A stretch of 64,000 bases of DNA from Ructibacterium sp965146665 (GCA_965146665.1 CBCTHE010000002.1:186001-250000); one strand, 5' to 3'; positions 9,581-18,708 are shown, counted from the stretch's first letter. Notes: generated from the sequence alone by a model not told the origin. Numbers and translations are program-made.

Positions 9581-9638
9581 GACTAACTAAAAATATTTTT
9601 TAAATTTCAATTTTCTTCTTGACTTTTAATAGTTAGTC
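9581..9638. repeat. Inverted repeat near the right end of IS110
   Basis: GACTAACTA (9581-9589) is the reverse complement of TAGTTAGTC (9630-9638), with an AT-rich loop. It marks the last element-like sequence before chromosome-like DNA. Confidence 0.45.
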
Positions 9639-9712
9639 TGAAAACTCCAATTTATCGTGCTGTAAGATTATATAAATAACCTTGCGTTCAGTATACCACA
9701 GATTTGGACAAG

Positions 9713-9753
9713 AAAAAAAGACATACCTTCCCCTTGGCGGAAGATATGTCTTT
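9713..9753 (-). terminator. Intrinsic terminator of tRNA-Leu
   Basis: AAAGACATACCTTCC (9717-9731) pairs with GGAAGATATGTCTTT (9739-9753) with one mismatch. On the minus strand it is followed by seven T (9719-9713). It starts in the last base of the tRNA. Confidence 0.85.
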
Positions 9754-9839
9754 GGTGCCGCTGGCCGGAGTCGAACCGGCACGGGGTTGCCCCCGACGGA
9801 TTTTGAGTCCGTTGCGTCTGCCAATTTCACCACAGCGGC
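9753..9839 (-). tRNA. tRNA-Leu (anticodon CAA)
   Basis: 87-base class II tRNA on the minus strand. Acceptor GCCGCTG pairs with CAGCGGC, followed by discriminator A and an encoded CCA. The anticodon stem ACGGA/TCCGT encloses loop CTCAAAA, so the anticodon is CAA (reads UUG). The long variable arm GGGGGCAACCCC and the TTCGACTCC T-loop are seen. Its 3' end faces the accessory region 1-9660; tRNA 3' ends are common island integration sites, but no integrase lies in the window. Confidence 0.95.
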
Positions 9840-9954
9840 ATGAATCTGCGTCCCGGCTATGACCGGAACGCAAATTATTATAGCATATCACAGCATAAAT
9901 TGCAAGCACTTTTTTCTGTACAGACCAATTTTCCCACAGAGCAGTCCGTGCGCC

Positions 9955-12117
9955 TTATTTTTTCTTCTTCTGCATGGCCTTTTCAAAGGCCGCCGCAAAG
10001 ATGTCATTGACCTCTTCCTTCTGGTCCTGCTGTTTCAAATAACTGCGGACATCCTGCTTTGACGCGCCCTTTCCGCCGCCGGACACCCGCTTTTTAAAGG
10101 CATCCAGCTTCTCCCTGTAGCCACAGCGGCAGATATAGGTTTTTTTGTCTCCGTCGCCATAGAGGTCCATGACCTTATGGCAGTTGGGACAGCGGACATT
10201 GGTCTTGAGGCTGACATTTTTCCGGTAACCACATTCACGGTCCTGACACACCAGCATTTTACCCTTTTTCCCGCTGACCTCCAGCAGGAACTTTCCGCAT
10301 TCGGGGCAGACGTTCCGGGTCAGGTTGTCATGGGTATAACGCGCTTCACTGGCCGCCACCTCCCTGACCAGAGCGGCGGCGTACTGCCGGATCTCCTCGA
10401 TGAACTTCTGCCTGCTCTCCTTTCCCCGGCTGATGGCATCCAGTCTCTGCTCCCATTTTGCCGTGAGCAGGGGCTCCTTCAGCTCGGCCGGGACCAGCTC
10501 CACGATCTGGGTGCCCTTTGAGGTGGGCACCATGCTGCTGCCCTGTTTTTCCACATAAAAGGAGGCGTATAGCTTTTCAATGATGTCCGCCCGGGTGGCC
10601 GGCGTGCCCAACCCCCCTCCCAGATACTCCTTCATTTTCTGGTCTGTCACAAACCGGGACGGATTTTCCATGGCGGACAGCAGCGCCGCCTCCGTATAGC
10701 GGGCCGGGGGGCTTGTCCTGCCGTTTTTCAGCAGGACGGAAGCGCAGGTATACTGTCTGCCCTTTTCCAGCTTCGGCAGATTCTGCTCACTCTCGTCGGC
10801 CTCCTCGTCCTCCGGGTCATAGACCTGCTTCCAGCCCTTTTGCAGTATCTCGCGGCCGGTGGCGAAAAACCGCTCCCCCTCCGCCTCAAACTCCGCTTTG
10901 ATATGCCGGTAGGTAAAGCTGGGGTAGAAACAGGTTAAGAACCGCTTGACCACCAGCTGGTAAATCCGCTTCTCCTCAGAGGTCAGAAGGGTCATGCTGA
11001 CCCGTTCCTCGGTTGGTATGATGGCGTGGTGGTCGCTGACCCTGGCGCTGTTGACACAGGCCTTTGCTATCTTCCAGCCGTTCCCCGCAATCTCGCTGAC
11101 CGCCGCCGCATTCTCGCCGATGGCCACGGCCCGGAGCCGGTCTTTGAGTGTGGGGACAATGTCCTCGGTCAGATACCGCGAGTCAGTCCGGGGATAGGTC
11201 AGGACCTTGTGCTGTTCATAGAGCTTCTGCATGATATTCAGGGTCTGTTTCGGCGAATATCCATAGAGCTTGCTGGCATCCCGCTGGAGCTCGGTCAGAT
11301 CGTACAGCATTGGCGGCGGCGTCCGCTTGTCCGCCGCCTGAAGCGAGACCAGCGTGAAGGCGCGGCCTTTGATCTTTGCCGCAATGGCCTCCGCACGGCT
11401 TCGGTCAAAGACGGCGGTTCCCTCCTTGCCCTGCCAGACGGCGAACAGGGTCCCCAGATCCGCCCGGACCGTCCAGAACTCCCGGGGCACAAACCGTTTG
11501 ATCTCCCTCTCCCGTTCCACCAGCAGAGCCAGCGTCGGGGTCTGCACCCGGCCGGCTGACAGCTGGGCGTTGAATTTGCAGGTCAGTGCCCGGGTCACGT
11601 TCAGTCCGACCAGCCAGTCCGCCTCTGCCCGTGCCTGGGCGGAATCGTACAGGTTTTCATAGTCCCGGCCGGGCCGGAGCCGGGCAAACCCGTCCCGGAT
11701 GGCCTTGTCTGTCTGGGACGAGATCCAGAGCCGCTTGATGGGCTTGCGGAATCCGGCCTTGTCCAAAATCCAGCGGGCCACAAGCTCGCCCTCCCGCCCG
11801 GCGTCCGTGGCGATGACCAGCTCGGATACCTCCGGGCTGTGCAGGAGCTTCTTTACAGCGCTGTACTGCTTCGCGGTCTGAGGGATCACCTCCAGTTCCA
11901 TTTTCCTCGGAAGCATGGGGAGGGTTTCCATGCTCCACGTCTTATACTGTTCGCCATAGCGTTCCGGATCCGCCAGCGTCACCAGATGCCCCAGTGCCCA
12001 GGTGACAATATACTTCGGCCCTGCGAAAAAGCCGTTTCCCTTCTGCTTACAGCCCAGTACCCGGGCCAGTTCCCGGCCGACAGAGGGCTTTTCCGCCAAA
12101 ACCAGTGTCTTTCCCAT
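9955..12117 (-). CDS. topB: DNA topoisomerase III
   Basis: 720-residue type IA topoisomerase. The TOPRIM domain begins KTLVLAEKPSVGRELARVL and contains the acidic triad in ATDAGREGE near residue 104. The catalytic tyrosine is in VLTYPRTDSRYL near 312. The C-terminus has Cys4 zinc-ribbon motifs CPECG...CQDRECGY and CPNCHK...CRCGY (about 614-680). It nicks and passes single strands, resolving replication and recombination intermediates. It is divergent from the next operon and seems monocistronic. This form with zinc ribbons occurs both as chromosomal TopB and on mobile elements; the high GC content here argues for chromosomal. Confidence 0.94.
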   Translation of the reverse strand: MGKTLVLAEKPSVGRELARVLGCKQKGNGFFAGPKYIVTWALGHLVTLADPERYGEQYKTWSMETLPMLPRKMELEVIPQTAKQYSAVKKLLHSPEVSELVIATDAGREGELVARWILDKAGFRKPIKRLWISSQTDKAIRDGFARLRPGRDYENLYDSAQARAEADWLVGLNVTRALTCKFNAQLSAGRVQTPTLALLVEREREIKRFVPREFWTVRADLGTLFAVWQGKEGTAVFDRSRAEAIAAKIKGRAFTLVSLQAADKRTPPPMLYDLTELQRDASKLYGYSPKQTLNIMQKLYEQHKVLTYPRTDSRYLTEDIVPTLKDRLRAVAIGENAAAVSEIAGNGWKIAKACVNSARVSDHHAIIPTEERVSMTLLTSEEKRIYQLVVKRFLTCFYPSFTYRHIKAEFEAEGERFFATGREILQKGWKQVYDPEDEEADESEQNLPKLEKGRQYTCASVLLKNGRTSPPARYTEAALLSAMENPSRFVTDQKMKEYLGGGLGTPATRADIIEKLYASFYVEKQGSSMVPTSKGTQIVELVPAELKEPLLTAKWEQRLDAISRGKESRQKFIEEIRQYAAALVREVAASEARYTHDNLTRNVCPECGKFLLEVSGKKGKMLVCQDRECGYRKNVSLKTNVRCPNCHKVMDLYGDGDKKTYICRCGYREKLDAFKKRVSGGGKGASKQDVRSYLKQQDQKEEVNDIFAAAFEKAMQKKKK

Positions 12118-12656
12118 ATCTCTTGCTCCTCTCTTGCCGCAAAGCGGCGTCTGGCTATTATCATACCATGGATTCGGTTTGAGCGCAAGGGCGCCGCGGC
12201 GTTTTCAGGGCCTAAGGAAAGCCTTCGATAACCGTAAAACAGCCGAATTTATCAAGAAAACCTTTAAAACGCGCAAAATGCCGCGTATCACCAAAACGTC
12301 ATTATCATATTCCGCTTCGCCCCTACACGGTTTGTTGACGCGCAGGCCTATGTAATGCTGCCGCAAACACCCTCCTGGTACAGTAATTTTTTATTATTGA
12401 AATTTTTCTCGTCACAAACGCCATACTAACCATTGAACCGGTTTCAATCAAACGGCCATAGCAATTTGACAAATTACGGCAAACAGCCGCACACCTGCAC
12501 CCCAGTCCAGCGGATGGACAGCCCGCAAATTTCAGCAAAATTTACGAAAAGTTTATATTCATCCCCCGGTATCCGTAACTTTACAGGTTGCAAAAAGGAC
12601 TGGAATATGCTAAAATAATACCATCTGTGCAGAAAGAAAAAAGAGGAGCCTGAACT
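12118..12656. other. Divergent regulatory gap between topB and tagA-like gene
   Basis: 539 bases with a clear rightward promoter at 12588-12616. It also has an operator-like near-palindrome ATTGAACCGGTTTCAAT at 12432-12448, resembling LacI-family sites. No convincing small gene was seen. Confidence 0.5.
12588..12616 (+). promoter_or_regulatory. Promoter of the tagA-rodA gene run
   Basis: TTGCAA (12588-12593), 17-base spacer ending in TGC, TAAAAT (12611-12616). It has an extended -10 and lies 40 bases before the start codon. Confidence 0.7.
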
Positions 12657-13379
12657 ATGCGTGAAACTGTTGACATTCTTGGTGTTCGTATCGACAAAAT
12701 CACCGCTGAGTACGCCCTGAAAAAAGCGGAGCGTTATGTGCGCACCCCCGGCGTATCAGTGATCTATACCCCCAACCCTGAAATCATCATGGCCGCCCGG
12801 GAGGATCCAGCGTTCCGGGATGTGCTCAACGAGGCCGACATGTGCACGCCGGACGGCATCGGCGTGGTCTACGCCTCCCGTATGCTCCGCAATCCCGTGC
12901 CGGAACGGGTCCCGGGCTTTGATCTCGCCTGCGGTCTGCTGGAGAGTATCCGGAAAACCGGGGAGAGCGTTTTCCTCTTCGGCTCCAAGCCGGGCGTGGC
13001 CCAGGAGGCCCAGCGGCGGCTGGAAGAAAAATATCCGGGACTGGCTGTGGCCGGAATCCATGACGGGTATTTCAAGCCCGAGGACGAGCCCGCCATTCTG
13101 GAGGAAATCAACAGCTCCGGCGCAAGCCTGCTGTTCGTCTGTCTGGGCGCGCCCAAGCAGGAAAACTGGATTCACCGGAACCGGGATAAGCTCCGGGTTA
13201 ACCTCTGTATGGGGCTGGGCGGTGCGTTGGACGTGTTCGCCGGCACCGTGAAACGCGCGCCGGAATTCTTTATCAAGTGCAACCTGGAGTGGTTTTACCG
13301 CTTCTGCAAACAGCCCAGCCGGCTGAACCGCTTCGCGGCTCTGCCCCGGTTCATGCTCACCGTGAAAAAGGAGCGGTAG
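12657..13379 (+). CDS. tagA: WecG/TagA/CpsF-family glycosyltransferase
   Basis: 240 residues, full length for family GT26. Landmarks are DILGVRIDKIT at the start, YTPNPEIIMAA near 38, DGIGVVYASRM near 63, the VFLFGSKPGV block near 104, and LFVCLGAPKQENWI near 162. Members transfer N-acetylmannosamine (or a related sugar) from UDP-sugar to lipid-linked GlcNAc at the inner membrane face, the first committed step of wall teichoic acid or secondary polymer synthesis. The start follows AGAGGAG. It is the first gene of a rightward envelope run; no other teichoic acid gene is seen here, so the polymer is unknown. Confidence 0.88.
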   Translation: MRETVDILGVRIDKITAEYALKKAERYVRTPGVSVIYTPNPEIIMAAREDPAFRDVLNEADMCTPDGIGVVYASRMLRNPVPERVPGFDLACGLLESIRKTGESVFLFGSKPGVAQEAQRRLEEKYPGLAVAGIHDGYFKPEDEPAILEEINSSGASLLFVCLGAPKQENWIHRNRDKLRVNLCMGLGGALDVFAGTVKRAPEFFIKCNLEWFYRFCKQPSRLNRFAALPRFMLTVKKER

Positions 13380-13461
13380 CCTCTGGGGCGGCGATTTGCG
13401 CCGCGCCGGCTTGCCGGACGGACAAAAATTTATACATCATAAATAAAGGAGATACCGAACC

Positions 13462-14022
13462 ATGTTATATCTTTTATTGGCAGAAGGCTTTGAAGAGACC
13501 GAGGCCGTTGCGCCGCTGGACGTGATCCGGCGCGCCGGGCTTTCCATCCAGTCCGTCGGCGTCACCGGCGCGGCTGTCACAGGGGCCCACGGCATTACCA
13601 TTCAGACCGATGTCCAGATCGACGACATCTTCGGCGGGGATATGGACGGCGTCATCCTGCCCGGCGGCATGCCCGGCACCTTGAACCTTCAGAAAAGCCT
13701 GAAGGTCACGGCCATCCTGAACCACTGTCTGCAAAAGGAGAAGCTGATCGCGGCCATCTGCGCGGCGCCCATGGTACTGGGCGGGCTGGGAATGCTCTCC
13801 GGCCGGCGGGCGACCTGCTTCCCCGGCTTTGAGGATCAGCTGGACGGCGCTGTGCTGTCTGACGACAGCGTGGTCCGGGACGGAAACTTTATCACCGCCA
13901 GAGGGGCGGGGACCGCCCTGGAATTCGGCGCCGCCATTGTAGATTTCTTCCAGCCCGGCGACACGGGGGTAAGCAAGGGCGCACGCGTGCTTGCCCAGAT
14001 GCAGACCCCAGCCCATGTTTGA
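13462..14022 (+). CDS. DJ-1/PfpI (ThiJ) family protein
   Basis: 186 residues. It has the Glu of LLAEGFEETEAVAPLD (residues 4-19) and the nucleophile-elbow cysteine in IAAICAAPMVLGG near residue 98, both hallmarks of the YajL/DJ-1 branch. FITARGAGTALEFG near 143 is also typical. Members are small cytosolic proteins linked to oxidative or glycation stress. The start follows AAGGAG. It overlaps the next gene by 8 bases, so translation is probably coupled. Confidence 0.88.
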   Translation: MLYLLLAEGFEETEAVAPLDVIRRAGLSIQSVGVTGAAVTGAHGITIQTDVQIDDIFGGDMDGVILPGGMPGTLNLQKSLKVTAILNHCLQKEKLIAAICAAPMVLGGLGMLSGRRATCFPGFEDQLDGAVLSDDSVVRDGNFITARGAGTALEFGAAIVDFFQPGDTGVSKGARVLAQMQTPAHV

Positions 14023-14623
14023 GAACAATCCCGCATACATACGCCGAAAATCCGCGCTCCGGCGCCATTGGCAGGCCATCCGTGACAGCATTCCGGCCGA
14101 AACGCGGCACAGGAAAAGCCGGCGGATTGCGGACCTTGTGCTGACCCATCCGGCTCTCGCCGGAGACGGCGCGGTTTTTGCCTATCTCTCCTTCCGGAGT
14201 GAGCCGGAGACCCATACCCTGATCCGTACACTTCTGGCCCGCGGCGTCCAAACCGCGGTGCCGCTCTGTGATCCCTCTTCCGGAACCATGCGCGCCGCAG
14301 CGCTCACCCGCTGGGACCAGCTCCGTCCCGGACACTATGGCATTCTGGAACCGGATCCTCAGCTTGTAAAAAGCGGTGAAATCAAAGAGCTGCCCAAGTC
14401 CAGGATCGGTCTTGTGCTGGTTCCCGGACTGGCCTTTGATCAGGACGGCTTCCGGCTGGGCTACGGCGGGGGATACTATGACCGGTATCTGGCGGATTAC
14501 GCCGGGATCAGCATTGGCCTTGCCTTCGCGGAATGTCTCACGCCGGAACTGCCGCGGGAATCCTTTGACAAGCCTGTCAGTCTTGTTCTGACAGACCATA
14601 CTGAAATCAAATGGGAAGGATGA
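14015..14623 (+). CDS. fthC: 5-formyltetrahydrofolate cyclo-ligase
   Basis: 202 residues from ATG 14015. It converts 5-formyl-THF with ATP to 5,10-methenyl-THF. Visible landmarks are the basic N-terminus with RRKSALRRHW, the AYLSFRSEPET segment near 58, LVPGLAFDQDGFRLGYGGG YYDRYL near 140-160 (ATP/folate site), and the end VLTDHTEIKW. An in-frame TTG at 13991 would add eight residues; the ATG overlapping the previous stop is preferred because family proteins begin close to the basic helix. Confidence 0.9.
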   Translation: MFENNPAYIRRKSALRRHWQAIRDSIPAETRHRKSRRIADLVLTHPALAGDGAVFAYLSFRSEPETHTLIRTLLARGVQTAVPLCDPSSGTMRAAALTRWDQLRPGHYGILEPDPQLVKSGEIKELPKSRIGLVLVPGLAFDQDGFRLGYGGGYYDRYLADYAGISIGLAFAECLTPELPRESFDKPVSLVLTDHTEIKWEG

Positions 14624-14627
14624 AATC

Positions 14628-15539
14628 ATGACTTCCGAACAACATACTCAACAGTCTTCCTACCGAGAGGGCAAGCACAGGCTCCGGAGCATCCGCTGGA
14701 TGCTGTTTTTTGTGGTGGCCACCCAGACCGTGGTGACCGTGGCCGCAAACCTCATCGCCAGCTTTTTCACGGTGCCGCCGCCGGTCTATCTGCAGGTGCT
14801 GGTCATCGAACTGCTGGCCTATCTCCTCCCCCTGGCCCTGTACGCCAGAGAAAACCGGCTTCTGACCGCCCGGGACGCCCGGGAACGGTTCGGGCTGAAG
14901 CAGTTCAGTCCATGGCTTCTGCCGCTGGTTTTGCTGGCGGGATTCGGATGCCAGTTTATCATGATCGTGCTCGATCTGCCGGTGAGCCTCCTGCTGGGTG
15001 TCAGCGACGGATATATCCCGCAGAATCCCTGGGAACTGGCCGCCGCCATGCTGGTAATCGCCATCATTCCCGCCGTCTTTGAGGAATTCCTCCTCCGGGG
15101 GATTGTATACGGCGTGATGGCGGACTTCAATACCCGGGCCGCCCTGATTTTCACAGCCGTGATGTTCGCCCTGATGCACGGGAGCGCGGCCGGATTCTTC
15201 GGCTATCTCTTCCTGGGCGTTATGCTGGTTCTTGTCCTGCGGCGCACCGGCTCTCTGTACGCCTGTATGGCTTTCCATCTGGCCAACAACGTGACGGCCC
15301 TCCTGCTGTCGTATTTCAGCGGCGGGCTCCTGCAGACGCCCACGGCCACCATCTGGCTGTTCGTCATCGGTACGCTGGCCTTTGCGCTGGCATGTCTGGG
15401 CTTGGGCGTATTCACCCGGCGTTCCAAGCCGGCGCGGGTGATGAAGACCTCGGATTTTCTGGGGCAGAGCTTCATCAATCTCCCGGTTTTGCTTTGTATC
15501 GCAAGTGTCATTGTGCTTCTGTTCCTGCAGACGCCGTGA
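14628..15539 (+). CDS. CPBP-family intramembrane metalloprotease (CAAX protease-like)
   Basis: 303 residues with about eight hydrophobic segments. The signature motifs are EEFLLRGIVYG near residue 146 (motif 1, Glu-Glu and Arg), FALMHGSAAGFFGYLFLG near 180 (motif 2, His) and HLANNVTALL near 220 (motif 3, His/Asn). Bacterial members cleave or bind membrane proteins and peptides. It starts four bases after the previous stop, so it belongs to the same transcript. The substrate is unknown. Confidence 0.88.
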   Translation: MTSEQHTQQSSYREGKHRLRSIRWMLFFVVATQTVVTVAANLIASFFTVPPPVYLQVLVIELLAYLLPLALYARENRLLTARDARERFGLKQFSPWLLPLVLLAGFGCQFIMIVLDLPVSLLLGVSDGYIPQNPWELAAAMLVIAIIPAVFEEFLLRGIVYGVMADFNTRAALIFTAVMFALMHGSAAGFFGYLFLGVMLVLVLRRTGSLYACMAFHLANNVTALLLSYFSGGLLQTPTATIWLFVIGTLAFALACLGLGVFTRRSKPARVMKTSDFLGQSFINLPVLLCIASVIVLLFLQTP

Positions 15540-15718
15540 CCGAACACGCACTGTTTCGCGGCGCTTTGTGCCGTATTCCGGCGGATTGTTGGGACTTTCC
15601 GCATCTGCTGTGAAACTAAAACCGAAGCGGATATTGCCGCCTGCGGGGCGGCGGATATTTTAATATGATTCAAACTTCCGCGCCGACCCTGGGCAGGATG
15701 AGAAAGGAAACACAAACT

Positions 15719-16771
15719 ATGAGCAGACGCAGAAACAACGAAACCAAAAAACGGCGCGGCTGCGGCTTTAAGCTGCTGATCACACTGCTGGTTCTGGCGG
15801 CGGCGGGCGGCGCGGCCGCCGGCACGCTGATTGTCCGGGATGTCACCGGCATGAACGGCGCGGACAAGAACTATGTCATTGAAATTCCGGACGGCGCCGG
15901 AACATCCAGCATTGCCAATATCCTGCGCAACCGCGGGATCATTGACTATCCCGGCGTCTTTAAGCTCTATGCCCGGATGACCGGAGAGCCGGTCTATCAA
16001 AAGGGCCGCCATACCCTGAACCCCTCCATGAGCTACAAAGAGGTGTTTGCCAAGCTGGAATCCCCGCCTGATCAGGAGGACGTGGGCACCAAGCGGGTGG
16101 CCATTCCGGAGGGCTACGAGCTCCGGCAGATTGTGGATCTTCTGGTGGAAAAAGGGCTGGGCGAGCACGACGTCTTTATGGATGAAATTGAAAACGGAGC
16201 CTTTGACTTCGCGTTCGTGAAAAAGATCCCCCGGACAGAGAACCGGCTGGAGGGCTATCTCTATCCGGACACCTATCTCTTCTCCACCGAAGAATCCGAG
16301 CACGACATCATCAATAAGATGCTCACAGCCTTCAACGAAAGGGTCGTTCCCGCCTATGAGGCGGTCCGGACGCCCTATTCCCTGGATCAGATCATCATTC
16401 TGGCGTCTGTGGTGGAACGCGAGGCGGCCAATGACGAAGAACGCCCCACTGTGGCCTCTGTCTTCCACAACCGGATCGACCGGGGCATGAAGCTGGAATC
16501 CTGCGCCACGGTGCAGTATATCCTGAAGGAGCGTAAAACCATCCTGAGCAATGCTGACACAGCCATTGATTCCAAGTACAACACCTACAAATACAAGGGC
16601 CTGCCGGTGGGGCCGATTGCCTCCCCGGGACTTAAGTCCGTCGAGGCGGCGCTGAGCCCGGCCGATACGAAATATCTGTATTTTGTAGCCACGGCAGACG
16701 GAAGCCAAAACCTGTTCTCCGAGACCTTTGACGAACACAATCAGAAGATTCAGGAGACCCAGGGAAACTGA
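15719..16771 (+). CDS. mltG: Endolytic murein transglycosylase MltG
   Basis: 351 residues from ATG 15719, preceded by AAAGGAAA. It has a basic cytosolic N-terminus, one membrane segment (residues 17-38), a LysM-like region, and the YceG catalytic domain. The catalytic Glu is in ILASVVEREAAND near 233, and GLPVGPIASPG near 301 and YLYFVA near 323 are family blocks. It cuts nascent glycan strands and so sets their length. It lies directly before trmR, the order seen in Bacillus yrrL-yrrM. In the same run is rodA, a glycan polymerase. Confidence 0.93.
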   Translation: MSRRRNNETKKRRGCGFKLLITLLVLAAAGGAAAGTLIVRDVTGMNGADKNYVIEIPDGAGTSSIANILRNRGIIDYPGVFKLYARMTGEPVYQKGRHTLNPSMSYKEVFAKLESPPDQEDVGTKRVAIPEGYELRQIVDLLVEKGLGEHDVFMDEIENGAFDFAFVKKIPRTENRLEGYLYPDTYLFSTEESEHDIINKMLTAFNERVVPAYEAVRTPYSLDQIIILASVVEREAANDEERPTVASVFHNRIDRGMKLESCATVQYILKERKTILSNADTAIDSKYNTYKYKGLPVGPIASPGLKSVEAALSPADTKYLYFVATADGSQNLFSETFDEHNQKIQETQGN

Positions 16772-16793
16772 CAGGCAAAAGGAGATAGTCCAC

Positions 16794-17462
16794 GTGATTG
16801 ACGACAATATCAGCCATGAATATATCATCCGGTATCTGCGGGATCTGCTGCCCAAGCGCGGCGGGCTCACCGGGGAGATGGAGCAGTATGCCAAAGCGCA
16901 CAGCGTCCCTATCTCCCAGCCGGAGACCATGAAGCTCCTGGAGGTGCTGATCCGGCTGGGAAGAATCCGCAGTGTGCTGGAGATCGGCTGTGCCATTGGG
17001 TATTCCGCCGTGTGCATGGCGCAGGCAGGCTGCACCCGGATTGACACCATTGAGATTTCTGACGAGGCCGCCCGCGCGGCGCAGGCAAACTTTGAAAAGG
17101 CCGGCCTGTCTGACGTGATCCATCTGCATCTGGGCGACGCGAAGGAACTTCTGCCGCGGATGGCGGGGCCCTATGACATGATCTTTATGGATGCGGCAAA
17201 AGCCCAATATCACGAATTTTTCCCCCATTGTATGCGTATGCTAAAAACAGGCGGCATTCTGGTCTCTGACAACGTGCTCTACAAGGGCATGACCGCCACA
17301 GACGAGCTGGTACAGCATCGGAAGATCACCATTGTCAAACGTCTGCGCCAGTATCTCTCCATGCTTTCCGCGCATCCGGAGCTGGACACCTCCGTGCTCC
17401 CGGTGGGGGACGGCGTGGCGCTCAGTATCAAAGCGGAGCGGCCCGCCCCAGCCGAAGAATAA
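16794..17462 (+). CDS. trmR: tRNA 5-hydroxyuridine O-methyltransferase (class I SAM)
   Basis: 222 residues from a GTG start at 16794, chosen because AAGGAGAT lies nine bases upstream; a longer frame would overlap mltG. The SAM motif is VLEIGCAIGYSAVCMA near residue 64, the acidic motif TIEISDEA near 86, then FMDAAKAQYHEFF near 128, and SDNVLYKG near 152. This matches the TrmR/YrrM branch of O-methyltransferases that makes 5-methoxyuridine at the tRNA wobble position. The mltG neighbour supports TrmR over a catechol-type enzyme. Confidence 0.85.
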   Translation: MIDDNISHEYIIRYLRDLLPKRGGLTGEMEQYAKAHSVPISQPETMKLLEVLIRLGRIRSVLEIGCAIGYSAVCMAQAGCTRIDTIEISDEAARAAQANFEKAGLSDVIHLHLGDAKELLPRMAGPYDMIFMDAAKAQYHEFFPHCMRMLKTGGILVSDNVLYKGMTATDELVQHRKITIVKRLRQYLSMLSAHPELDTSVLPVGDGVALSIKAERPAPAEE

Positions 17463-17471
17463 GAACCTGTC

Positions 17472-17500
17472 CCGGCCACAATCAAAGATTGTGGCCGGGT
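17472..17500. other. Strong hairpin between trmR and rodA without a T-run
   Basis: CCCGGCCACAATC (17472-17484), loop AAA, GATTGTGGCCGGG (17488-17500). A perfect 13-bp stem but followed by TACCCC, so it is not a standard terminator. It may stabilise the upstream mRNA or mark a processing site. Confidence 0.6.
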
Positions 17501-17586
17501 ACCCCGGAACCTTGTTGTATGCACAATAAAGCCCCGCAGCCGCCGGGGCTGCCGCAGGGCGAAAAAGAAACAAAGGAGACTTCTGC

Positions 17587-18693
17587 ATGCTTAACGATAA
17601 CACCAGACTGCGGGGCGTTTTCCGCAATCTGGATCTTCCGCTTGTTTTTCTGACCTTTGTCACCGCCATGTTCGGGATCCTCATGATCTCCAGCGCAGGG
17701 GGTACACGGTATGTCATCATTCAGTCCATAGCCTTTTTTATCGGCATCTGCGGGATTGTGGCCCTGATGATTCTGGACTATGAATATCTGGCCCAGATCT
17801 CCCTCTATCTGTATGCGGCCAGCGTGGGACTGCTGATCCTGGTGCTGATTCCCGGTCTCGGTTCTGTGCACAACGGCGCGCGAAGCTGGTTTGAGCTGGG
17901 CCCGGTAAATTTTCAGCCTGCGGAACTGGTGAAGATCATTTTCATCATCACCTTTGCCAAACAGCTGTCCGAGAGCGAGGACAGCATCAACCAGCCCAAG
18001 ACCCTGCTGAAGCTTCTGGCACATCTGGGCATTCTCTGCGTCCTGATCCTGATCCAGCCCGACTTTGGGACCGCCGCGGTCTTTCTGGGCATTGCCCTGG
18101 TGATGCTGTTCACCGCAAAGATCAGCTGGAAATATGTAGCCGGCGGCATAGCCGCCGTGGCTGCGGCCTGTCCGCTCGTGTGGTTTTTCATCCTTCAGGA
18201 TTATCAAAAAAACCGGATTATCAGCGTTTTCAATCCGGAACGGGATCCCAGCGGCACCGGCTATCATGTGATCCAGTCCAAAATCGCGGTGGGCTCCGGA
18301 AAGATATTCGGCACCGGCCTGTACAAGGGCTCCAGCCAGGTCAACAACCTCCTGCCGGAGCGGCATACGGACTTTATCTATTCGGTGGTATGCGAGGAGC
18401 TGGGCATGGTGGGAGCCATTCTGGTGATTCTGCTTCTGACCCTGATTATCCTCCGCTGTATCTATATCGGCATCAACGCCCGGAACGCTCTGGGCACCTA
18501 CATCTGTACCGGCGTGGCTGCCATGCTGATCTTTCAGGTCTTTGAAAACATCGGCATGTGCCTGGGGCTGTTTCCGGTTACAGGGATCACCCTGCCGTTT
18601 TTCAGCTACGGCGGCTCCTCCCTGCTGACCACCATGCTTGCCATTGGCCTTGTGCTCAACGTGCGATACCGATGCAGGCTGATCAATTTTTAA
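17587..18693 (+). CDS. rodA: SEDS peptidoglycan glycosyltransferase RodA
   Basis: 368 residues with about ten membrane segments. Conserved SEDS blocks are GARSWFELGPVNFQPAEL near 99, LIQPDFGTAAVF near 158, and the catalytic-loop region LLPERHTDFIYSVVCEELG near 258 with the essential Asp. The end GITLPFFSYGGSS is near 334. It polymerises lipid II into glycan strands together with a class B PBP during elongation. RodA is preferred to FtsW by length and by sequence such as FNPERDPSGTGYHVIQS. It follows mltG and trmR; no class B PBP is adjacent. Confidence 0.9.
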   Translation: MLNDNTRLRGVFRNLDLPLVFLTFVTAMFGILMISSAGGTRYVIIQSIAFFIGICGIVALMILDYEYLAQISLYLYAASVGLLILVLIPGLGSVHNGARSWFELGPVNFQPAELVKIIFIITFAKQLSESEDSINQPKTLLKLLAHLGILCVLILIQPDFGTAAVFLGIALVMLFTAKISWKYVAGGIAAVAAACPLVWFFILQDYQKNRIISVFNPERDPSGTGYHVIQSKIAVGSGKIFGTGLYKGSSQVNNLLPERHTDFIYSVVCEELGMVGAILVILLLTLIILRCIYIGINARNALGTYICTGVAAMLIFQVFENIGMCLGLFPVTGITLPFFSYGGSSLLTTMLAIGLVLNVRYRCRLINF

Positions 18694-18708
18694 CCCGGCG
18701 GTGAGTAT

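Larger units (their letters stand above)
8141..9638 (+). mobile_element. IS110-family insertion sequence (limits approximate)
   Basis: One DEDD transposase gene with a structured non-coding left end and an AT-rich right end. The family has no classical terminal inverted repeats, so the limits are inferred. The left one is taken from the pairing GATACTGT (8141) with ACAGTATC (8298). The right one is taken from the pairing GACTAACTA (9581) with TAGTTAGTC (9638). GC content rises sharply after about 9660. True ends may lie tens of bases outside. Confidence 0.7.

Noticed and set aside
13991..14014. TTG start for the 5-formyl-THF cyclo-ligase
   Set aside because: It would only add eight residues inside the DJ-1 gene; ATG 14015 fits family length better.
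15203..17050. Minus-strand frame of about 615 codons
   Set aside because: Antisense to the CPBP protease, mltG and trmR genes, low-complexity translation, no start signals.
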